NCBI GenBank assembly: GCA_017883205.1
Contig: JADGNZ010000031.1
Coordinates: forward strand, 1-64,000
Length of the DNA: 64,000 nucleotides
From: Thermoanaerobaculia bacterium
GTDB taxonomy: Bacteria; Acidobacteriota; Thermoanaerobaculia; Gp7-AA8
Direction of reading: 5' to 3'
The notes beneath the pieces are model-generated. The model was not told where the DNA came from, ran no database searches, and saw only the letters and a list, made by a program, of their open reading frames with translations. A program made the position numbers and the translations under genes. This document shows, piece after piece, positions 40,554 to 49,808 of the stretch (its first letter is position 1; every line of letters begins with the position of its first letter).

Positions 40554-41567
40554 TCAGAGGGTCGAAGCCACTGTCTCGCTTGTTCGCTCGCGAACAAGCT
40601 TGCTCAGTTGAGCGCGCAACGGTCCGAGCAGTGTGTACTCGGAGGTCCAGCGGCTCTCCTTCTCGAACCGGACGAACAGATCGCGCAGCGTTTCGACACG
40701 CTCGCGGTACCAGGCATCGGTGACCTCGCCATGCGCGCGCTTCTCTTCAAGCACGGTCATGATGTGCTCCCGGTCGACGATCTCGGGGTGGTGATTGACG
40801 CCGAGAATTCGCGGCATGCCGTCGGCGCTGCGCGCAAACTCGATCATCGTCACGCCATCGCCGCTTTCTTCCTCGCGGGCAAGGATGTTCGGGTCCGACG
40901 AGTGCTCGGCGATGAGATCGAAAAGACGGTTGTCGACAACGCGGAAGTGACGGCCATCCTCCAGAAGGTTTGCGAACTGGCCGAACCAGGGATGGGCCGC
41001 CGCGGTCTGTGTCAGCACGTTCTCCGGCATTCCACTGCTCTTTTCCGCGCGAAGCTCGACGCGTGCGGCGCCGGACCAGCGGCACATGAGACCGAAGCTG
41101 TGGCAGACGCCGAGGAGCATGGCGGAGTCGTGCGCGGCGATGTCATCGTACAGGCGGAAGAGCGGCGCCTCCCATGCCGGACTCTCGACAATGCCCTGAC
41201 TGGACTCCGACACGCCGTCATTTTCGCGGGGATCGAGGTGGCCGGGACCGCCGGTGCCGAGGTAGAGCTGAAACCGGCCGTTGGGTGATTGAGGCACCTT
41301 CTGCGTGCGGCGAACGTCGTACGAGAGCACGCGCACTTTCGAACCCGAGGCTGCGAGAATTTCGCGTAGCGGCTCCGCGGCTTCGAGCACGGCATGGACG
41401 AGCGAATCGTGGCCGACGTTGGGCCACGAGTGATTCATGTCGAGGATGGCCACGTCGATGCGGCCGTGATCGGCGGGCGGCTCGGAATCGCCAACGCGAA
41501 CGTATTCGAAGAAATCGCTCGACTCATGAATGTCGCGGCGCGTCATCAGACTGGTTGACTCATTCAT
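40554..41567 (-). CDS. Class I glutamine amidotransferase-like protein
   Basis: The product has 337 residues. A GATase1 fold is suggested by FQLYLGTGGPGHLDPREN, the nucleophile elbow LLGVCHSFGLMCRWSG (Cys near residue 155) and the His-x-Glu end of the triad as ILGVNHHPEIVDRE. It probably releases ammonia from glutamine or hydrolyses a gamma-glutamyl bond. The ATG overlaps the stop of the upstream GCS2 gene by one base (TGATG), so the two are coupled. Confidence 0.75.
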   Translation of the reverse strand: MNESTSLMTRRDIHESSDFFEYVRVGDSEPPADHGRIDVAILDMNHSWPNVGHDSLVHAVLEAAEPLREILAASGSKVRVLSYDVRRTQKVPQSPNGRFQLYLGTGGPGHLDPRENDGVSESSQGIVESPAWEAPLFRLYDDIAAHDSAMLLGVCHSFGLMCRWSGAARVELRAEKSSGMPENVLTQTAAAHPWFGQFANLLEDGRHFRVVDNRLFDLIAEHSSDPNILAREEESGDGVTMIEFARSADGMPRILGVNHHPEIVDREHIMTVLEEKRAHGEVTDAWYRERVETLRDLFVRFEKESRWTSEYTLLGPLRAQLSKLVRERTSETVASTL

Positions 41568-42676
41568 CAGGAGGTTCCGTGCTCCGTTTCGCTGATGATG
41601 TAGTCGACGACGGCTTTGAGATCGTTCGTCTCCTCGAAGACCTTCAGTTGACGGTCGGCACCGGTCCCGTTCGCAACGATTGTGCGTGCGTAGTAGACGG
41701 CATCGCGCGAGCCGAGGTCATCGACGACGTCGTCGACGAACGCCAGAAGCTCCTCGAGCAGATCGGCGTAGGGAACTTCCTCCGCCCGGCCGAAGTCGAT
41801 GAGCTTTCCGTGGATGCCAAACCTGGCCGCGCGCGCTTTGTTCTCGTTGAGCAGCATGCGCCGGTAGACGCGCCAACCCATGTTTCTTTTGTAGAGGCTC
41901 CAGAGCTTGTAGGTGATGGCCTGAAAGAGAGCGGCGATGCAGATAGTCTCGTCGATCCGCAGCGGTACATCGCAGATGCGGTATTCGAGCGTCGGAAAAA
42001 ACGGGTGCGGCCGGACGTCCCACCAGATTTTCTTGGCGTTGTCCATACAGTTCGTCTTGATGAGAAGCTGCACGTACTCTTCATATTCGCTGGCGGAGCG
42101 AAACGTGTCGGGGATGCCGGTTCGGGGAAAGCGCTCGAAGACCTTGGCGCGGTAGCTTCGCCACCCCGTGTTCTGGCCGCACCAGAACGGCGAGTTCACC
42201 GAAAGGGCAAAGACGTGCGGAAGAAAGTAGCGAGCCGCGTTCATCACCTGGATGCGCGTTTCAGGATCTTCGATGGCGACGTGGACGTGCAGGCCGAAAA
42301 TCAGGTTCGCGCGCGCGACCATCTGCAAGTCATAGACGATCTTGTCGTATCGCTCATTGGACGTGATGGGGACGCTGTTCCAGTGCGAGATGGGATGCGT
42401 TCCCGACGCGGCGATGCGCAGACCACTCTCCCTCGTCAGGTTGATGATCTCGCGCCGCAGCCGGGTGACTTCGCGCCGGGCGTGATTGACGTCGGTGCAG
42501 ATCGGCGTGCCGACCTCGATCACCGCCTCATGCATCTCCCGCTTGATCTCGTCCTTGAGCCGCTTTTCCCCTTCCGCGAACATCTCGGAGATGTGCGATC
42601 GCAGTCGGCGCGTTTCCGGATCGACGACCTGAAACTCCTCCTCGATCCCGAGGGTGAAGGAAGGTTCTGGAGGCAT
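41567..42676 (-). CDS. GCS2-type carboxylate-amine ligase (YbdK-like)
   Basis: The product has 369 residues. Family signatures are TLGIEEEFQVVDPET (metal-binding Glu), HEAVIEVGTPICTD, GTHPISHW, NLIFGLHVHVAIED, WWDVRPHPFFPTLEYRICDV and LNENKARAARFG. GCS2 enzymes join the gamma-carboxyl of glutamate to an amine with ATP. Here the amine is unknown, because a glutathione pathway would not need the other ligases of this operon. Confidence 0.92.
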   Translation of the reverse strand: MPPEPSFTLGIEEEFQVVDPETRRLRSHISEMFAEGEKRLKDEIKREMHEAVIEVGTPICTDVNHARREVTRLRREIINLTRESGLRIAASGTHPISHWNSVPITSNERYDKIVYDLQMVARANLIFGLHVHVAIEDPETRIQVMNAARYFLPHVFALSVNSPFWCGQNTGWRSYRAKVFERFPRTGIPDTFRSASEYEEYVQLLIKTNCMDNAKKIWWDVRPHPFFPTLEYRICDVPLRIDETICIAALFQAITYKLWSLYKRNMGWRVYRRMLLNENKARAARFGIHGKLIDFGRAEEVPYADLLEELLAFVDDVVDDLGSRDAVYYARTIVANGTGADRQLKVFEETNDLKAVVDYIISETEHGTS

Positions 42677-42693
42677 GGCGGAAGGATATCAGG

Positions 42694-42780
42694 GGAAGCA
42701 GAGATCAGAGACATAGAGATCAGAGATCAAGGCAAGCCTGCTGCGTGCTCCTGATCTCCGATCTCTTGTCTCTGATCCCC
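42694..42780. repeat. Word-repeat hairpin (GAGATCAGAGA type) between GCS2 and ATP-grasp genes
   Basis: The left arm is AGAGATCAGAGACATAGAGA then TCAGAGATCAAGG (about 42700-42732). The right arm is CCTGATCTCCGATCTCTTGT followed by CTCTGATCC (about 42750-42778). It occupies nearly all of the gap between two genes of one operon, so it would form a stem in the transcript. Confidence 0.65.
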
Positions 42781-42788
42781 TCATCGCA

Positions 42789-43748
42789 CTAAATCGCCTG
42801 CTCCACTGGCTTGCTCGTGTTCAGCGTCGACGGCCAGGTTCCCGTCAGCTCCAGCTTGCGGCCGCTGGTCACGATCTCGATCAGCGCCTCGGCCATGTTG
42901 GTCACGACCCAGTCGAAGTTGTCCTGACCGACGGATGCCACATCGGCGTCGGGCGCGCAGTTCATGAAGTCGATGGCGTATGGAATCCCGTCGCGTACAG
43001 CAAACTCGACGGTGTTCATGTCGTAGCCGAGCGCCTCGCAGAGGGCGATGGCATCGCGGCGGATGCGGGCCTCGAACGCAGGCTCCATCGGCGGCGGGTT
43101 CTTCACGTAGCGCAGGTGGTGCGGCTGCTTGGGGTCGTAATGCATGATGTGAACGCGGTTACGGCCGATGACGTAGCAGCGGTAGTAGCGATCGAAGTCG
43201 ATGGCCTCCTGCGCCATCATGGTCAGATCGCGTGTCTGATCATAGGCGGCGAAGAACTCCTGCTGGTTGTCGCATTTGTAAACGTCCTTCCAGCCGCCGC
43301 CGTACGCCGGTTTCATGAAGATGGGGAAGCCGAGGTAAGCGAAGACTTCGTCCCAGTTGACCCATTTCATGTTGCGGAAGGACTTGGCTTCCGTGCTCGG
43401 CGGATAGTCTTTGTGCGGCAGGAGGACTGTGCGCGGAACGGCAACGCCGACCGACTTTGCGACCAGGTTGTCGAAGAACTTGTCATCGGCGGACCACCAG
43501 ATCGGGTTGTTGACGATTTTGACGCCGGACGCGGCGGCACACTTGAGATACGTCCGGTAGAACGGGATCTCGTGGCTGATGCGATCGAGGATCAGGTCGT
43601 AAGGAAACACACCGTCGTCCTTGAGATACGACAACTCCGCGGGCATGGCCTCGACCCGATCGCCGCCGCGGCTGTTGATGGCGTCGATCAACGCCCAGGG
43701 AAACGTATCTTCCATGCCGAACACGAGCGCAATTCTCTTCTTTCTCAT
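42789..43748 (-). CDS. RimK-like ATP-grasp ligase
   Basis: The product has 319 residues from ATG 43748 (MRKKRIALVFGMEDTFPWAL), with GGAG seven bases ahead. ATP-grasp signatures: FPIFMKPAYGGGWKDVYKCD, MAQEAIDFDRYYRCYVIGR, and the metal site VEFAVRDGIPYAIDFMNCAP. It is first in the operon with GCS2, GATase-like and second ATP-grasp genes, so a multi-step amide-linked product is likely. The esterase gene at 43938 is divergent from it. Confidence 0.85.
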   Translation of the reverse strand: MRKKRIALVFGMEDTFPWALIDAINSRGGDRVEAMPAELSYLKDDGVFPYDLILDRISHEIPFYRTYLKCAAASGVKIVNNPIWWSADDKFFDNLVAKSVGVAVPRTVLLPHKDYPPSTEAKSFRNMKWVNWDEVFAYLGFPIFMKPAYGGGWKDVYKCDNQQEFFAAYDQTRDLTMMAQEAIDFDRYYRCYVIGRNRVHIMHYDPKQPHHLRYVKNPPPMEPAFEARIRRDAIALCEALGYDMNTVEFAVRDGIPYAIDFMNCAPDADVASVGQDNFDWVVTNMAEALIEIVTSGRKLELTGTWPSTLNTSKPVEQAI

Positions 43749-43821
43749 CGAAATCTCCGGGCGGCGGATCGTATAGAATCGGCGGCCCAGCCGCAAATGG
43801 GGCTTGACGCAAAGACCGAAT

Positions 43822-43922
43822 GTTGAACGTTTAATGTTGAGTGTTTAATGTTGAATGAAAAGAAGCACCGAATCCATCATTCAATTCAACACTGAACAGT
43901 CAACATTTAACAGGCACTATTC
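43822..43922. repeat. Word-repeat hairpin (TGTTGAATGTTTAA type) between ATP-grasp and esterase genes
   Basis: The left arm repeats TTGAACGTTTAATGTTGAGT and GTTTAATGTTGAATG (about 43823-43858). The right arm repeats CATTCAATTCAACACTGAAC and AGTCAACATTTAAC (about 43880-43913). It is AT-rich in a GC-rich region and lies in the shared promoter region of the divergent genes. Confidence 0.65.
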
Positions 43923-43937
43923 AAGGTCATCCTTTCT

Positions 43938-44645
43938 ATGTACCGCGAGCACGTCTTCTGGCACAGCCCGTCCCTCGGCCGCGACATGGAATTTGCCTGG
44001 TACGGCAAGTTCGGACGCCCGGTCATGCTCTTTCCGACCTCGGCTGGCCGATACTCCGAAAACGAGGACCGCGGCATCCCGGAGTCCCTCTCCGACAAAG
44101 TGAATGGCGGCGAGATCCAGCTCATCCTCGTCGATACGGTCAACGACGAGAGCTGGTACAACCGGCACGTCCATCCTGCCGTTCGGGCGGCGCGGCACGC
44201 GCAGTACGACGCCTATCTCCGCCATGAAGTCGCACCGTACGTTTTCAACCGGGCTCAGAGAGGCGACCTGGCGGTCTATGGCGCCAGCTTCGGCGCGTAT
44301 CACGCCGCGAACTTTGCTGCGCGCTATCCCGATGTCGTCAACCGCGCCATCTGTTTCTCCGGCATCTACGACATTCACGACCAGCTCGACGGCTACTGGG
44401 ACGAGAACTGCTATTTCAATTGCCCCACCGCCTACATTCCGAATATGGACGGCGAGTGGGTCGGCAAGCTCTCGCGCATCGATTGGATCATCGCCACCGG
44501 CGAGTACGACACGATCGTCGACAAGAACCGCGAGTTTTCGGCGATTCTCTGGTCGAAGGGAATTCAGAATTACCTCGAGATCTGGGGAGGCGTCTTCGGC
44601 CATGACTGGCCGTGGTGGCGTGAGAATCTCCGCCGCTTCCTCTGA
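43938..44645 (+). CDS. Esterase-like alpha/beta hydrolase
   Basis: The product has 235 residues. An alpha/beta-hydrolase of the esterase D type (PF00756) is suggested by the oxyanion part GRPVMLFPTSAGRYSENED, the nucleophile elbow VYGASFGAYHAANFAARYP (Ser near residue 117), and the late Asp/His (GEYDTIVDKN and FGHDWPWW). It has no signal peptide. Divergent from the amidoligase operon, it may hydrolyse or transfer its product. Confidence 0.8.
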   Translation: MYREHVFWHSPSLGRDMEFAWYGKFGRPVMLFPTSAGRYSENEDRGIPESLSDKVNGGEIQLILVDTVNDESWYNRHVHPAVRAARHAQYDAYLRHEVAPYVFNRAQRGDLAVYGASFGAYHAANFAARYPDVVNRAICFSGIYDIHDQLDGYWDENCYFNCPTAYIPNMDGEWVGKLSRIDWIIATGEYDTIVDKNREFSAILWSKGIQNYLEIWGGVFGHDWPWWRENLRRFL

Positions 44646-44678
44646 AACGCACGAAGTTAGCAAGCCAGGGAGCCCATC

Positions 44679-47600
44679 ATGCGTCGTTTCGCAGTGGCAG
44701 CGTTTGTCGTTTCGGTGGCCGTTGCCGCCTACGCGCAACTCGATTCCGATGGTCGCCTCCAGATCGAGATGCGCGATGGTTCCAAAATTGCCGTTCCGCA
44801 GCAGGCAGAGGCGGCGAGCGGGCAGATCGTCGAGTTCGTGGCGCCGCCGGCTGCGATCATTGCAGGAAAAACTGCCGTCGACTACCAGGCGACGTTCACT
44901 CGCTTCCGGAACGATCTGAGCGGAATCGTCAACGCCGGCCGCGCTGCCAAGAGCGCGATCGCGCCGGAGATTCGCCGCGAATACTTCGTCGTCTTCAACG
45001 GCGCCGCGATCGACGTTCCGCAGGAACTGGTCGCGCAGATCCGGGCATTGCCGTACGTGAAGCGCGTCGAAGCCGACCGCGCCGTACATGCATTCGCGAA
45101 CGCCAATATCTCCCTCGTCGGAGCGGACAAGGTCTGGGCCACCCTGGGCGCGCGCGGCAAAGGCGTGACCGTCGCCATCATCGACACGGGGATCGACTAC
45201 ATGCATCCGGCGCTCGGCGGCGGATTTGGGCCGGGATTCAAGGTGATTGGCGGATGGGACTTCGTGAACAACGACGCCGATCCGTTCGACGATAACGGAC
45301 ACGGAACGCACGTCTCAGGAATCGTGGCCGGGGATTCGTCCACCATCACGGGCGTGGCTCCCGACGCGTCGCTCATCGCCTACAAAGTTCTCGGCTCGAA
45401 CGGAAGCGGTACCGATTCCAACGTTCTGGCAGCCGTCGAGCGCGCGGCCGATCCCAATGGCGATGGCAACACGAGCGATCACGTCGACGTGGCCAACCTC
45501 AGCCTGGGAGGAGGCGGCAATCCCGATGATCCGTTGTCAGAGGCCATCGACAACGCCTCCGCGGCCGGAGTGACCTTCGCCATCGCCGCGGGGAACAACG
45601 GAGCATTTCACACCATCGCCAGCCCGGGAACGGCGCGGAGCGCCATCACCGTCGGTGCCAGCGATCTGAACGACCTCATCGCCAGTTTTTCCTCACGCGG
45701 CCCGAACACGAAGAACCTGGCCATCAAACCAGATGTGGTCGCGCCCGGCCTCTCGATTCTCTCGTCGTATCCCGGAAACCGGTATGTCTTGTTGAGCGGA
45801 ACGTCGATGGCCACGCCGCATGTGGCCGGAGCAGCTGCTCTGCTCAAATCGTTGCACCATGACTGGACGCCGGCGCAGATCAAACTGGCTCTGATGAATA
45901 ACGCCAAGCCCATCCTCGACGAGATCATGGCCGGCGGCCAAGGACGCATCGATGCATACGCGGCGGCCACCGGCAACCTCGTCATCGATCCTCCATCGAT
46001 CAGTCTTGGCCTTCTGCCGGCCGACCAGACCAACTGGTCGGTGACGCGCACGCTGCACCTGACGAATCGGGGAACGACGACGCTGTCCTACACGGTCAAG
46101 TCGAACGTTGCCTTCGGCGAGCTCGTGACGCCCTCGCCGCCAACAGTGACCATCCCAGCCGGTGGCTCCGCAGACGTGTCTCTCGCTTTCACATTCAGTG
46201 TCGGAACGGTGCAATTTAGCACCAACTCGCTCACTGGCGGCGGACAAATCGTGTTTGCAAACACGTCGGTGCCGGCCGACGCCCGGAACATCCAGTTTGC
46301 GTTTACCAAAGCAGCGCGCGAAACAGCACGCTTCGACCGGGCCTATCCCGACGCGGTCTGGGTCAGCGCGGACCGGACCAGGACTGCAACTGCGCTCTTC
46401 ATGGATGACAACACATCCGAAACCCTGATGACCCCCGGCACCTGGGACATGCTGATCTGGACGAGGGAGACCGACCCAAAGACGAACGCGATTACGGCCA
46501 CCGACTTCATCGCCCGCGAGAAAGTCGCTGTTGCCGGGGACAGCGCCATCTCGCTGACGGCCGCAGACACACCCCACACGATCACATTCGCGGGGCGGCG
46601 TGAGACCGGTCTTCCGCTGACAGGGAACGGCTACTTCAACAGTGGCCGCCTCCTTCTCGACACTCCTCAGGGCGGTGGTGGGATCACGGCGCTCTCTACT
46701 CCGTGGACCAGCGCACCGGTGATGCATATCTCCGACGTCACCCCCCAGAAGACACTGCTGTTTTACGAAACGGTGCTCGACATGGCAGCGAGCGAGTACT
46801 ACATGGTCCAGCATCCACCGCTGACCGGCGTGAGTGATGACGCAACGCTGACGACCGGAGGTTCGGCGCTGCGCGGCGGGACCGTCGAGATCGGCGTGCC
46901 GCCGCCCGTCCAAGGCGATCGCCGGCTTGTCGCTCTGGCAGCGAATCCAACGCTCTCCGCCGGTATCTCGGTCGCCGGAATCGTCGACGCGCCGACCGTA
47001 AGCGCACGCGTGTTTGTCTCGCCCGACGTCAATCCGAGTTACGTTAACGGAATCGCATTCATCGTTGTCACCGACGGCATCACGCAGTACACGACGCCGT
47101 TGCTACGCGTGATCGACGACAAGCTGGTGAGCGTCGGCGCAGGCAGCGCGTTGCCGTGGACGTACAGCGGTTCCACCTACGAGTACGGCCTCGGGCCGCG
47201 ATTCCCTCTCTCGATCTTCGTTACACCGGCCGGAACGTCGCGCATGAGTCTGTCGACGGAGATCGTCGGCCCGCTGGGCGAATCGCGCATCACCGACCGC
47301 ACCGGTACATCGACTGCGATCTTCGACGCAAACGGAAACCGGATTCTCAGCAGCGGCTACTCGACCTCAATCGATCTGACGACGCCCCCCGGGCGGTATC
47401 GCGTCGAGGTAGCCAATCTGGGAACGCTCTATCCGGACGTGAGCAAGACGACGACGGCAACGATGAATCTGGATTCGTCGCAGCCCGATTACTTTCCGCC
47501 CCTCGTAACGACCATGATGTTGCTCGACGGAAGCGGCGCCCTCGTAACGCGCCTCGAACCGCACGGAAGCGGCTCACTTCTTTTTTCCGCCGCCGACTTC

Positions 47601-47909
47601 ATCGACAGCTCAAGCATCAGCGGACGCACCTACCAGCAGGTCCGCGGTGACGCAACGAAGGTGTCGTATCGATACTCAGGAGAGACGGCCTGGCGCCCGT
47701 TGACCGCAACCCAGGTCACCGAAGACACGACTCATGGCGCGGGGATCCTCTATCGAGTCGACCTCGGCGGCATCACGAACGTCGACCGGGCGCTGGTCGA
47801 TTTGAAGTTCGACCTTGCGGACGTCACCGGCAACACTACGACTGTGACGATGGCTCCAGCGTTTTCGGTAGGCACGGAGTTGCCGCCGCGACGCCGGACA
47901 GCGCACTGA
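44679..47909 (+). CDS. Secreted subtilisin-like serine protease (S8) with long C-terminal region
   Basis: The product has 1076 residues. Signal peptide MRRFAVAAFVVSVAVAAYAQ; I9-like propeptide (about 75-145, EYFVVFNGAAIDVPQELVAQ). The catalytic triad is Asp in AIIDTGIDYMHPALGG (near 168), His in NGHGTHVSGIVAG (near 209) and Ser in LSGTSMATPHVAGAAALL (near 375). Residues about 450-1076 are beta-rich Ig/fibronectin-like repeats (WSVTRTLHLTNRGTTTLSYT) that probably bind substrate or the surface. It is followed by a terminator. Confidence 0.93.
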   Translation: MRRFAVAAFVVSVAVAAYAQLDSDGRLQIEMRDGSKIAVPQQAEAASGQIVEFVAPPAAIIAGKTAVDYQATFTRFRNDLSGIVNAGRAAKSAIAPEIRREYFVVFNGAAIDVPQELVAQIRALPYVKRVEADRAVHAFANANISLVGADKVWATLGARGKGVTVAIIDTGIDYMHPALGGGFGPGFKVIGGWDFVNNDADPFDDNGHGTHVSGIVAGDSSTITGVAPDASLIAYKVLGSNGSGTDSNVLAAVERAADPNGDGNTSDHVDVANLSLGGGGNPDDPLSEAIDNASAAGVTFAIAAGNNGAFHTIASPGTARSAITVGASDLNDLIASFSSRGPNTKNLAIKPDVVAPGLSILSSYPGNRYVLLSGTSMATPHVAGAAALLKSLHHDWTPAQIKLALMNNAKPILDEIMAGGQGRIDAYAAATGNLVIDPPSISLGLLPADQTNWSVTRTLHLTNRGTTTLSYTVKSNVAFGELVTPSPPTVTIPAGGSADVSLAFTFSVGTVQFSTNSLTGGGQIVFANTSVPADARNIQFAFTKAARETARFDRAYPDAVWVSADRTRTATALFMDDNTSETLMTPGTWDMLIWTRETDPKTNAITATDFIAREKVAVAGDSAISLTAADTPHTITFAGRRETGLPLTGNGYFNSGRLLLDTPQGGGGITALSTPWTSAPVMHISDVTPQKTLLFYETVLDMAASEYYMVQHPPLTGVSDDATLTTGGSALRGGTVEIGVPPPVQGDRRLVALAANPTLSAGISVAGIVDAPTVSARVFVSPDVNPSYVNGIAFIVVTDGITQYTTPLLRVIDDKLVSVGAGSALPWTYSGSTYEYGLGPRFPLSIFVTPAGTSRMSLSTEIVGPLGESRITDRTGTSTAIFDANGNRILSSGYSTSIDLTTPPGRYRVEVANLGTLYPDVSKTTTATMNLDSSQPDYFPPLVTTMMLLDGSGALVTRLEPHGSGSLLFSAADFIDSSSISGRTYQQVRGDATKVSYRYSGETAWRPLTATQVTEDTTHGAGILYRVDLGGITNVDRALVDLKFDLADVTGNTTTVTMAPAFSVGTELPPRRRTAH

Positions 47910-47922
47910 AGATCGCGCAACT

Positions 47923-47950
47923 AGCAGGGCCGGCGATCGCCGGCCCTGCT
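47923..47950. terminator. Bidirectional hairpin terminator between the protease and the next gene
   Basis: AGCAGGGCCGGC-GATC-GCCGGCCCTGCT is a perfect 12-bp stem with a four-base loop between two converging genes. The U-tracts on both sides are weak. Confidence 0.75.
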
Positions 47951-47978
47951 GATGTTCAATTCAATCGTCACGAACCTA

Positions 47979-48959
47979 TTACCGCATGCTGGCGTGGGAC
48001 TGCGATTTCGCGACCCACGTCCGGAATGTCTCACCCGAAATGCTGCCGGAGATCGAGACCGAGGTGTCGGTGCGGCTCACGCTGAACTTGCGCAACACGG
48101 AGACCATCTCGGGCGCTTTGTCCTGCACGGCCAGACGCATCGCGGAAAGAGCGCCGCGCAGCGTGTCCTCGACGAGCCCCAGTGTCTCGGCGTCGGACGA
48201 CAGACCGATCGCGTTGAGCTTCAGCGAGTCGCCGGTGTCGGTTGCCCAGATCGCGACGGTCGAGACATTTTTCAGCGCGGCGCCGAGTGCCTGCGATGAC
48301 GAGCTGTTGCCGTTCAGCTTCGGCGCGCCGGTGATGCGCTGGGCGCGCGGCACATCGACGAGTACGAAGGCCGTCGCGCTCGGGTCGACGCGGGCCATGT
48401 CGCGTCCGAGACCACTGGCGGTCGCGAACGACGTTCCGCCAGCTGCCCGGCTGGTCAGCGCTTCGATCACCGCCGCCTCGCTGCCCGCAAGCGCGAGATG
48501 TGCGTCAGGGAACGCGACGACACCCTGGTGATGGCTGCCGGTTCCCTTGTCCGGCATCACGTAATAGACGCCGTGCGGCGAGGTCTTCTTTACCGCGCCG
48601 CGCGACACGAGAGCAGCAGTGAGACGCTCGACGTTGAAGCGGCCATCAGCGGCGATGAGGAAATCCGCTTCGCTGCCGAGGTTCGTTCGGGGCGATGTGG
48701 CGAAGACGACGACATCGACGTCTTTTGACGGCTGCAGGCCGGTCTCGGCGAGGAACTTCTGCATATCGCCGTCGTTGCTGATCTTCGCTGTCTGCGCGAA
48801 GAGCGCCGCCGAGAGCGGGCTGCTTCGCATGTCGTTGAGGCGGACGACGCCTACGGAGACAGAATCGTTCGGGATGAGTGACATGGCGTCGTTCTTTGCG
48901 AACGCAGCCGGAGCGAGCGCCAACGCCAGAACCACGAGTGAAACAAACTGCTTCTTCAT
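47979..48959 (-). CDS. Secreted protein of unknown function, DUF3352-like in style
   Basis: The product has 326 residues with signal peptide MKKQFVSLVVLALALAPAAFA. The mature protein has the feel of a pair of alpha/beta repeats: SLIPNDSVSVGVVRLNDMRS, VDVVVFATSPRTN, DFLIAADGRFNVERLTAAL, LALAGSEAAVIEAL, ATAFVLVDVPRAQRI and a final VSRTDTSVSISGSISGETF. These motifs recall DUF3352 proteins that stand in the periplasm, but the match is uncertain. It is transcribed just after the ABC transporter genes on the same strand, its start one base from the permease stop. Confidence 0.6.
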   Translation of the reverse strand: MKKQFVSLVVLALALAPAAFAKNDAMSLIPNDSVSVGVVRLNDMRSSPLSAALFAQTAKISNDGDMQKFLAETGLQPSKDVDVVVFATSPRTNLGSEADFLIAADGRFNVERLTAALVSRGAVKKTSPHGVYYVMPDKGTGSHHQGVVAFPDAHLALAGSEAAVIEALTSRAAGGTSFATASGLGRDMARVDPSATAFVLVDVPRAQRITGAPKLNGNSSSSQALGAALKNVSTVAIWATDTGDSLKLNAIGLSSDAETLGLVEDTLRGALSAMRLAVQDKAPEMVSVLRKFSVSRTDTSVSISGSISGETFRTWVAKSQSHASMR

Positions 48960-49808
48960 TTAGAACTCCTTTCGTTGAAACAACCAGGAAGCGAGAGCGA
49001 GACAGACCAGACCGAAAATCGCGGTGCTTACGAATGGAGCAGGAGTGATGGTGAGCATCTCGTTATGAATCTCACCGCCTGCTACATATGCGACGACCGC
49101 CGTCGCGAGCTCCGCCGTCTTCGGCATGATCCAGTAGAGAGTCTTGATTGCGAATGCCTGCCATTCCTTCGACAGCGCCGCCTCGATCCGCGCGTGACCG
49201 GCCAGCATGACGCCGAAGAAGAAGACGCCGTAGGTGGCCATGATCGAAACCGCTGTCGACGAGGTGATGACGCCGATCAGGAACGCGAACGCGAGAAGCG
49301 TGGCGATCAGAAAGAGGATCACGACGCCGGCGAGAAAGAACCGCGGGTGAAAGACGTGCGTCTTCCAGGCCACGATCGCCCAGATCGAGCCGATGAGGTA
49401 GAGAACGTTGCTGCCGGCGAGGATGAGGCCAGCCACGTATCGGGAAAGGATCAGCTTCACACGCGAGACCGGCCGCGAGAGATAAAGATCGATGGTCCCC
49501 TTCTCCTGCATGCGCGGCACGAGATGCGCGGTCGCGAAGATCGCCAGGAAGGTGCAAAGAACATAAAGGATGCCGGAGAACCCCGACTCGAAGCCCATGA
49601 CAAGCTTCTCGATCGAGATCGAGCTACCCATCTCGACCTGTTTGCCGAAGAGCTTCGCGCCGGCCAACGCGCCGTCGACGATGTCGAGGTTGACGGCCGA
49701 GGCAAAGATCAGGATGAAGATCGTCGAGAGGAAGAAGTATGCGACGAGCGTCCAGCGCGCGGCCGCTTCGCGCATCACGTCTTCGATATTCGCCATCAGG
49801 ACTTTCAT
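48960..49808 (-). CDS. ABC-2 type transporter permease
   Basis: The product has 282 residues with about six hydrophobic segments (VAYFFLSTIFILIFASAVNL, ILYVLCTFLAIFATAHLVP, YVAGLILAGSNVLYLIGSIW, FLAGVVILFLIATLLAFAFL, VSIMATYGVFFFGVMLAG, FVSTAIFGLVCLALASWLF). The RPVSRVKLILSRYV coupling region fits ABC-2 permeases. Its start overlaps the end of the ATPase gene (four bases). Export substrate unknown. Confidence 0.85.
   Translation of the reverse strand: MKVLMANIEDVMREAAARWTLVAYFFLSTIFILIFASAVNLDIVDGALAGAKLFGKQVEMGSSISIEKLVMGFESGFSGILYVLCTFLAIFATAHLVPRMQEKGTIDLYLSRPVSRVKLILSRYVAGLILAGSNVLYLIGSIWAIVAWKTHVFHPRFFLAGVVILFLIATLLAFAFLIGVITSSTAVSIMATYGVFFFGVMLAGHARIEAALSKEWQAFAIKTLYWIMPKTAELATAVVAYVAGGEIHNEMLTITPAPFVSTAIFGLVCLALASWLFQRKEF

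Noticed and set aside
39738-41288. Long plus-strand ORF opposite the amidoligase operon
   Set aside because: Antisense of two coupled minus-strand genes with enzyme motifs.
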